From DAIDKA01 sp036489445 (GTDB lineage Bacteria > Pseudomonadota > Gammaproteobacteria > Steroidobacterales > Steroidobacteraceae): a stretch of DNA of 64,000 bases. Below, in pieces: positions 58,921 through 64,000 of this stretch (position 1 is the stretch's first letter; each line of letters opens with the position of its first letter). The notes beneath the pieces are model-generated. The model was not told the origin of the DNA. It did no database searches and worked only from the letters and a program-made list of their open reading frames with translations. The position numbers and the translations under genes are program-made. The DNA is taken from positions 62,001 to 126,000 of the forward strand of contig DASXFV010000087.1 of the NCBI GenBank assembly GCA_036489445.1, read 5' to 3'.

Positions 58921-60507
58921 TCAGGCAGGCTGCGGCAGCGCCGGCAGTGCGCTCACGCCACCGGTGAGGGATGCCACCGCGGTGAAGCCGCGGGCATGCA
59001 GGGTTTGCGCGGCTGCCAGGCTGCGCCGCCCGGTCGCACAGACCAGCAGATAGCGATCGGACTTGGGCAGCGCATTATCCGTGCGCAGCAGTTGTTGCAT
59101 GGGCATGAGACGGATACCGGTGCCGGGGGCGGGGTCATCGGCCACTTCCTCCGGTTCACGGATGTCGATGACGGTGAACCCAGCCGCCTGCGCCTCGGCC
59201 AGTGAGTCAAAGCGCGCCTGTAGTGCAGGTTCAGTGGTTGATGCGGCCGGAATGCGCGTGCAGGGACCGGCGGCGCAGGCGCTGGCGCGCCGCACCTTCA
59301 GGCGCGAGACCTGCAGGTTAAGCAGATCCATCACCAGCAGTTCATCCCCCAACTGGCCCGGCAGGCCGAGCAGTATCTTCAGCACTTCCAGCGCCTGCAG
59401 GCTGCCGAACACGCCGGGCACCGGACCCAGCACGCCGGCCTCAGCGCAGTTGCCGACCAGTCCGTCGCGCGCGGCCTCGGGCCAGATGCAGCGCACGCAG
59501 GCGCCATGACTATCCGGTCGGATCGCCTGCAGCTGGCCTTCATACTGATAGATGCTCGAGAGGATGGCGGGCTTGCGCGCCGCCACGCACACGTCATTGA
59601 GCAGGAACTTGGTGCTGAAGTTATCCGTGCAATCGACGATCAGGTCCCAGGAGGAGATCAGGTCTGCTGCGTTCTGGGCGGTCAGGCGCAGCCCGTAGGT
59701 CTGCACGTCCACGTCGGGATTCAGCGCCCGCAGCCGCTCGGCGGCCAGTTGCACCTTGGGCTTGCCGACGGAATCAAAACTGTACAGGGGTTGCCGATGC
59801 AGGTTCGAGGCTTCCAGCTTGTCGCCATCGACAATCCCGATACGGCCAATGCCGGCACCTGCCAGGTAGCACAGCACGGGCACCCCCAGTCCGCCGGCGC
59901 CCACTACCAGGACACGCGCGGCGCGCAGCTTCGCCTGACCGGATTCCCCGACTTCCTTCAACGCCTGCTGGCGTGAGTAATCGGCAGTGGGGCGCGCCGC
60001 GCTGGCGGGCGTGTGGCTATGGGCGTGGTCATGGTCATGGTCATGGTCATGGTCATGGTCATGGCCATGCTCCGGCGCGACGGCCGCGCAGCGCTCGCAG
60101 TTCACCCAACCGGAGTCCCCGTTGGTGTAGTGCTCTTTTTTCCAGATCGGGACACGGTGCTTGACCTCGTCGATGATGTAACGGCACGCCAGGAACGCCT
60201 CCTGGCGGTGGCGAGCACTGGCGCCCACCCAGACCGCCAACTCACCCAGCTGCAGATCACCGACGCGGTGGACGCACGCGGCATGTTCGACGCCAAAGCG
60301 CTCGACGGCTTCGGCAATAATGCGTTCCCCTTCCTTGTTCGCCAGCAGCTCGAAGGCCTCGTACTGCAGGTGGCGCACCTGCTGGCCTTCGTTGTGATCG
60401 CGCACCCAGCCTTCAAATGATGCGTAGCCGCCACAGGCCGGATCGATGACCCGCTGGCGCTCGGCCTCGGTGTCGATGGGGGTCTTGGTGAAGACGAAGG
60501 ACTTCAT
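58921..60507 (-). CDS. MoaE-MoeB-rhodanese fusion protein
   Basis: The 528-residue protein is a three-part fusion. Residues 1 to about 140 are MoaE, the catalytic subunit of molybdopterin synthase: RYIIDEVKHRVPIWKKEHY with the catalytic Lys pair near 123, and ASARHRQEAFLAC. Residues 147-165 are a His/Asp-rich linker (alternating H and D), with a CxxC (137-140) before it. From about 174 it is a MoeB/ThiF adenylyltransferase: VVGAGGLGVPVLCYLAGAGI, DGDKLEASNLHRQPLY, DCTDNFSTKFLLND and CVRCIWPEA. Residues from about 425 are a rhodanese with Cys490 in LLVCATGRRSL. It combines activation, sulfur transfer and product formation on MoaD. Last gene of the operon. Confidence 0.92.
   Translation of the reverse strand: MKSFVFTKTPIDTEAERQRVIDPACGGYASFEGWVRDHNEGQQVRHLQYEAFELLANKEGERIIAEAVERFGVEHAACVHRVGDLQLGELAVWVGASARHRQEAFLACRYIIDEVKHRVPIWKKEHYTNGDSGWVNCERCAAVAPEHGHDHDHDHDHDHDHAHSHTPASAARPTADYSRQQALKEVGESGQAKLRAARVLVVGAGGLGVPVLCYLAGAGIGRIGIVDGDKLEASNLHRQPLYSFDSVGKPKVQLAAERLRALNPDVDVQTYGLRLTAQNAADLISSWDLIVDCTDNFSTKFLLNDVCVAARKPAILSSIYQYEGQLQAIRPDSHGACVRCIWPEAARDGLVGNCAEAGVLGPVPGVFGSLQALEVLKILLGLPGQLGDELLVMDLLNLQVSRLKVRRASACAAGPCTRIPAASTTEPALQARFDSLAEAQAAGFTVIDIREPEEVADDPAPGTGIRLMPMQQLLRTDNALPKSDRYLLVCATGRRSLAAAQTLHARGFTAVASLTGGVSALPALPQPA
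60027..60068. repeat. Six-base tandem repeat encoding the His-Asp linker
   Basis: Six exact copies of ggtcat (60027-60062) followed by one variant copy (ggccat) lie inside the MoaE-MoeB fusion gene. On the coding strand each unit reads His-Asp. Copy number may vary between strains. Confidence 0.85.
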
Positions 60508-60524
60508 GCCCGATTGCCTGACCG

Positions 60525-61376
60525 TCAGCCGCCAGCCACGGGTGGGATGAACACCACGGCATCACCCTCGGTGAGGGGCTGTGACCAGTCGCTGAATTCC
60601 GCATTGATCGCCACACGCAGGCTTTCCGCGCCCAGGGAAAAAGGATGCCGACGCTGCAACTCGGAGTACAGGTCGAGCGGCGTGCGCGCCGCGGTGGCCA
60701 CCGTTTCCTCGCTGCGCCCGGCCTGTTCGCGCAGAATTGCGTAGTACTGAACCTTGATCTGCATGGAATCCTGTCCTTGCGGCGCCATGAGGCGGTGGCG
60801 GGCCGCACTGTACTCCTCCGGAGTGTTGATGTTGTCCAGCGCACGCGGGTCCGGCTGCTCCAGCAGCAGTGGCTCGGATTGAATCAGGAACTTGCGCGGG
60901 CACGACTTGCCGGCGCCGATGTATTCAAGGATCCGGGTCGCACCGTGCGGTTCGAAAATGGCGCAGAGCGGTTCCGGCAGGCCATCGTGACTGGACCGGT
61001 AGGCTGTGGCCACGCGCGTGGGGTCCCGGTGGGCAATCAGGTGGTCGATGGTGCCGGGGTCCAGATAGGGCAGGTCGCAGGCCAGCACCAGCCAGGCGGC
61101 CCCCGGCTTCAGCGCCTGGGCCGCGGCAATGCCGGCAATGGGACCCAGGCCCTCCTGCGCATCCACCACCTGTGCATACCGGGCGCGGGCGGGATCGTTA
61201 CGCTGGTCGGACCGGACGGACACAAATGCTTGCGCCACGCGCGGTTCCAGCAGTGTCATGGCGCGGTCGAGCTGAGTTTGTCCCTGGTAGCTGATGGCGG
61301 CCTTGTCACGCTGCATGCGCGTGCTTCGGCCGCCTGCCAGGACCAGGCCATAGAGGGGAGGAGCCATGGGGGCCAT
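60525..61376 (-). CDS. MobA-MoaD fusion protein
   Basis: The 283-residue protein joins MobA to MoaD. Residues 1 to about 200 are MobA, which attaches GMP to molybdopterin: GLVLAGGRSTRMQRDKAAIS, PIAGIAAAQALKPGAAWLVL and ACDLPYLDPG. Residues 205-283 are MoaD, the small sulfur carrier: MQIKVQYYAILREQAGRSEE to VVFIPPVAGG, with a free C-terminal Gly-Gly for adenylation and thiocarboxylation. The internal ATG (60764) has AGGA upstream, so a separate MoaD may also be made. It follows moaC and precedes the MoaE-MoeB fusion, so both halves of molybdopterin synthase are fused to other steps. Confidence 0.9.
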   Translation of the reverse strand: MAPMAPPLYGLVLAGGRSTRMQRDKAAISYQGQTQLDRAMTLLEPRVAQAFVSVRSDQRNDPARARYAQVVDAQEGLGPIAGIAAAQALKPGAAWLVLACDLPYLDPGTIDHLIAHRDPTRVATAYRSSHDGLPEPLCAIFEPHGATRILEYIGAGKSCPRKFLIQSEPLLLEQPDPRALDNINTPEEYSAARHRLMAPQGQDSMQIKVQYYAILREQAGRSEETVATAARTPLDLYSELQRRHPFSLGAESLRVAINAEFSDWSQPLTEGDAVVFIPPVAGG

Positions 61377-61377
61377 T

Positions 61378-61878
61378 TTACGGCCGGGAGGCCCGTCGGG
61401 TCGAACGGCGGCTGAAATCGCTCTTGCCGCCGGTTTTGGTCAGCAGCCGCACGGCCGTGATCTGGATGTCATGTGACAGGGCTTTGCACATGTCATAGAC
61501 CGTCAGGGCGGCTACCGTTGCCCCCGTCAAGGCTTCCATTTCCACCCCGGTCCGGTGCTGGACGGCCACGGTGCAGACGATCCGGATGCCACCCGGCGCC
61601 GCGGTGACTTCCAGCTTGCAGTTGTCCAGAGTCAGGGGATGGCAGAACGGAATGAGTTCCGAGGTGCGCTTGGCGGCCATCACTCCGGCGATGATCGCGG
61701 TGTCGAAAATCGGACCCTTTTTGGTGCGGTGACCGGACTTGCGCAGGGCCAGGAGCACGGCACGCGGCAGGCGAATGTGTGCCTCGGCACTCGCCGTGCG
61801 GCGGGTGACCTGCTTGTCCCCGACATCCACCATGGTGGGTTGATTGCGGGCGGTCAGATGAGTCAGTCCGGATGCCAT
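61378..61878 (-). CDS. moaC: Cyclic pyranopterin monophosphate synthase
   Basis: The 166-residue enzyme makes cyclic pyranopterin monophosphate from the MoaA product. Blocks are TMVDVGDKQVTRRTASAEAH, FDTAIIAGVMAAKRTSELIP, FCHPLTLDNCKLEV and the conserved GVEMEALTGATVAALTVYDM and CKALSHDIQI. The tail is basic. It lies directly between moaA (three bases upstream) and the MobA-MoaD gene (one base downstream). Confidence 0.95.
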   Translation of the reverse strand: MASGLTHLTARNQPTMVDVGDKQVTRRTASAEAHIRLPRAVLLALRKSGHRTKKGPIFDTAIIAGVMAAKRTSELIPFCHPLTLDNCKLEVTAAPGGIRIVCTVAVQHRTGVEMEALTGATVAALTVYDMCKALSHDIQITAVRLLTKTGGKSDFSRRSTRRASRP

Positions 61879-61881
61879 CTA

Positions 61882-62934
61882 TCAACCGCCGATGTAGTAC
61901 ATCTCAACCTTGGTGTGATCGCCGCTGCCCTGGCGCAGATTAGCCCGCAGTTCGCTGTAGCGGTCCTGGCGCACAAACCAGATCTTGCGAATCAGCTCGG
62001 TCAGCTCATCGTCCGTGGCGCCCGCCCGCAGCGGATCGCGCAGACTGGTGCCATGGGCTGCAAAAAGACAGGTATAGAGCGCGCCATCGGAGGACAGCCG
62101 CGCCCGCGAGCAGTCGCCGCAGAACGCCTGGGTGACCGAGGAGATGAAGCCCACCTCGCCCGCGCCGTCCTCAAAGCCGTAGCGGCGCGCGACTTCGCCG
62201 CGGTAATTGCGCTCCAGTGGCTGGATCGGCCAGCGCGCATTGATCAGTGCGGCCAGTTCCCTGGACGGCACGACACGATCCGCCTCCCATTGGTTGCGAT
62301 TGCCGACATCCATATATTCGATAAAGCGCACGATCACACCGGTGCCGCGGAAGCGTTCCACCAGATCGAGCACGGTGTGATCGTTGATGCCGCGTTGGAC
62401 CACGGCATTGAGTTTGATGGGCATGAGATCCGCGCGCCGCGCCGCCTCGATGCCTGCGAGGACTTCATTCACCCCGCCGAAGCCACCGCTCATGCGGGCG
62501 AAGACTTCCGGATCCAGGCTATCCAGGCTCACGGTGATGCGGTTGAGCCCCGCGGCCTTCAACTCCGCGGCGTGGCGCTCAAGCAGGATGCCATTGGTGG
62601 TCAGCGCGACATCTTCAACTCCGGCGATGCCGGTGAGATCACCGATCAGATCGGCGAGATTCGCGCGCAGCAAGGGTTCCCCGCCGGTCAGCCGGATCTT
62701 GCGTACGCCCTGGGCGACGAACAGCCGGGCGAGGCGCAGGATCTCCTCAAACGAGAGCCGCTGGGAGGACTTCAGGAAGCGGTAAGCCTCGTGGTACTGC
62801 TCCCGAGGCATGCAGTACGGGCAGCGGAAATTGCAGCGATCCATCACCGAGATGCGCAGGTCCCGCAGCGGCCGGTCCAGCCGGTCACGCGGGCGGGACG
62901 CATTCAAGGGGACGATGACTTCGTTCATAGCCAT
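61882..62934 (-). CDS. moaA: GTP 3',8-cyclase
   Basis: The protein (350 aa from ATG 62934) is a radical-SAM enzyme for the first step of molybdenum-cofactor synthesis. The first iron-sulfur cluster motif is CNFRCPYCMP, followed by KIRLTGGEPLLRANLADLIG and LTTNGILLERHAAELKAAGL. The second cluster is in FCGDCSRARLSSDGALYTCL. It ends in Tyr-Ile-Gly-Gly, the Gly-Gly tail needed for activity. ATG 62928 is an alternative start two codons later. It begins eight bases after the moeA stop. Confidence 0.95.
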   Translation of the reverse strand: MAMNEVIVPLNASRPRDRLDRPLRDLRISVMDRCNFRCPYCMPREQYHEAYRFLKSSQRLSFEEILRLARLFVAQGVRKIRLTGGEPLLRANLADLIGDLTGIAGVEDVALTTNGILLERHAAELKAAGLNRITVSLDSLDPEVFARMSGGFGGVNEVLAGIEAARRADLMPIKLNAVVQRGINDHTVLDLVERFRGTGVIVRFIEYMDVGNRNQWEADRVVPSRELAALINARWPIQPLERNYRGEVARRYGFEDGAGEVGFISSVTQAFCGDCSRARLSSDGALYTCLFAAHGTSLRDPLRAGATDDELTELIRKIWFVRQDRYSELRANLRQGSGDHTKVEMYYIGG

Positions 62935-62942
62935 GGCCGCAC

Positions 62943-64000
62943 TTACCAGCGAAACAGCCGTGCGACAAAGCCTTTGGGATAGGTGTTCGGGCCGGGGGGC
63001 AGTTCCACAAAGCCATCGGTGCCGGCCAACGCCGTGAAGTCTCCGGAGGTATTGGTGGGCCGCGGGGTCGCCCAGTCGCGACCCCACTCGTCCACTTCGG
63101 TACGCACCGGTATGAACTGCACAAACTTCGTGGCCACCGTGACCGGGGCAGACAGGGGAATTTTCCGGACCACCGGATGCGCTTCACCCATCGCGGCCAG
63201 CAGCGCCGGAATGACATAGCGGCTGATGCACACCTGGGTGGAGACCGGGTTGCCGGGCAGTGCGAAAATTGCCGCCCCCGAGGGCGCCACGCCAAACCAC
63301 AGCGGTTTACCGGGACGCTGCGCCACCTTGTGAAACACCATGCGGACCCCGAGCTCACTGAGCACACTGGGCACCAGGTCAAAGCGCCCCATTGACACGC
63401 CACCGCTCAGGATGACCACATCGTGTGTGCTCAGGTGCAGCTTCAGGCGGGCACGCATTTCTGCCGCCTCATCGCGCACGTGATCGTCCGCGACACGCTG
63501 AAAGCCGTGGCGGCGCAGCGCGGCGATGATGCCGTAGACATTCGAACGGCGGACCTGGTGCGGCAGCACGGACTCGCCGGGTTCGATGAGTTCGTTGCCG
63601 GTCGAGAGCACGGCCAGCATCGGCTGAGCACTGACGCGCACCCGCGCCATGCCCGCGCCGGCGGCAATCGCTACCTCCGGTGGGCTGAGACGGGTGCCCG
63701 CCTGCAGCAACAATTCGCCCTGCCGGGAGTCGGTGCCCCGCCGGTGAACATTTTCCCAGGCCTCGAGCTTGACGGCATCCTTGAGACGGGCGATGCCTGC
63801 GTGGACGGAAATATCTTCCACCGGCACCACGGCATCGCAGCCCATGGACAACATCGCCCCAGTCATGATCTCGATGCAGCCGGTACGTTGGCTGAGCGCC
63901 AAAGGCGCATCGCCAGCGGCCTGGACCGCCTCGATGCGAAAGCTGCGCTGGCCGTCACGCACAGCCGAACTGTCCAGGGCGATACCATCCATGGCGACGC
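62943..64000 (-). CDS. moeA: Molybdopterin molybdenumtransferase MoeA, 5' end outside the window
   Basis: The frame runs off the right edge. The first part seen is VAMDGIALDS, the family's usual 'SAMDGYA' block, so about 60 N-terminal residues are missing. Further blocks are AMLSMGCDAVVPVEDISVHA, GTRLSPPEVAIAAGAGMARV, VLSTGNELIEPGESVLPHQV, YGIIAALRRHGFQRVADDHV, DVVILSGGVSMGRFDLVPSV and KPLWFGVAPSGAAIFALPGN with PVS next. It inserts molybdenum into the adenylylated cofactor. It is the first gene seen of the operon moeA-moaA-moaC-mobA::moaD-moaE::moeB::rhodanese. Confidence 0.95.
   Translation of the reverse strand, partial: VAMDGIALDSSAVRDGQRSFRIEAVQAAGDAPLALSQRTGCIEIMTGAMLSMGCDAVVPVEDISVHAGIARLKDAVKLEAWENVHRRGTDSRQGELLLQAGTRLSPPEVAIAAGAGMARVRVSAQPMLAVLSTGNELIEPGESVLPHQVRRSNVYGIIAALRRHGFQRVADDHVRDEAAEMRARLKLHLSTHDVVILSGGVSMGRFDLVPSVLSELGVRMVFHKVAQRPGKPLWFGVAPSGAAIFALPGNPVSTQVCISRYVIPALLAAMGEAHPVVRKIPLSAPVTVATKFVQFIPVRTEVDEWGRDWATPRPTNTSGDFTALAGTDGFVELPPGPNTYPKGFVARLFRW

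Overview
The window is a GC-rich chromosomal segment that reads as a Gammaproteobacterium, possibly near the Nevskiales, Steroidobacterales or Xanthomonadales. This placement rests on gene content: azurin, type-2 ferredoxin-NADP reductase, a DUF6763-type acidic protein, TypA, proBA, NodT/MacAB efflux and class Ia nrdAB. It is an inference, because there is no rRNA in the window. No tRNA, rRNA, IS element, prophage or CRISPR array was seen. Genes are dense, and about a dozen neighbouring pairs overlap by 4 bp (ATGA or GTGA), which indicates operons.

Layout from left to right. 0-5 kb: a partial ankyrin-like gene, then a minus-strand DNA-repair operon (UdgX-type uracil-DNA glycosylase, DUF72, Ku, MerR/TPR protein). 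5-16.8 kb: an accessory region of small metabolic and regulatory units. It includes a hydrolase/hydrolase/SDR operon facing a CGNR regulator; two of those enzymes lack standard catalytic residues. It also holds a MarR-aminotransferase-DapF-like cluster with two matching operators and a frameshifted DapF-like gene, two gene fragments, and a carbohydrate porin. 16.8-25.7 kb: an HDOD signalling protein, an SPFH protein, a PaiB-like protein, and a TetR-NodT-MacA-MacB efflux operon. 25.8-29.6 kb: class Ia ribonucleotide reductase nrdAB behind a strong promoter, an NrdR box and a cobalamin riboswitch.

29.6-41.8 kb: a TSUP permease, a NYN-LOTUS protein, a class III cyclase, folE, msrB, an MMPL/RND transporter, a PhnD-like binding protein with a TatT-like lipoprotein, typA, a DUF2721 protein and an ABC exporter. 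41.8-47 kb: glycogen enzymes glgB and glgX and a glycerophosphodiesterase. 47-58.9 kb: a GGDEF-EAL protein, a small conserved protein, ferredoxin-NADP reductase, azurin, tesB, a CpcT/CpeT homologue, a degenerate hydrolase lipoprotein, an FAD-linked oxidase, an acidic-tailed protein and proBA. 58.9-64 kb: a molybdenum-cofactor operon (moeA-moaA-moaC-mobA::moaD-moaE::moeB::rhodanese). Two gene fusions there compress the molybdopterin sulfur-transfer machinery into two polypeptides.

The strongest points are the layered NrdR plus B12-riboswitch control of a B12-independent ribonucleotide reductase; the paired MobA-MoaD and MoaE-(His-Asp linker)-MoeB-rhodanese fusions; the UdgX/DUF72/Ku repair operon; and several enzymes with missing catalytic residues. 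All family assignments come from reading motifs by eye, and no database search was run.
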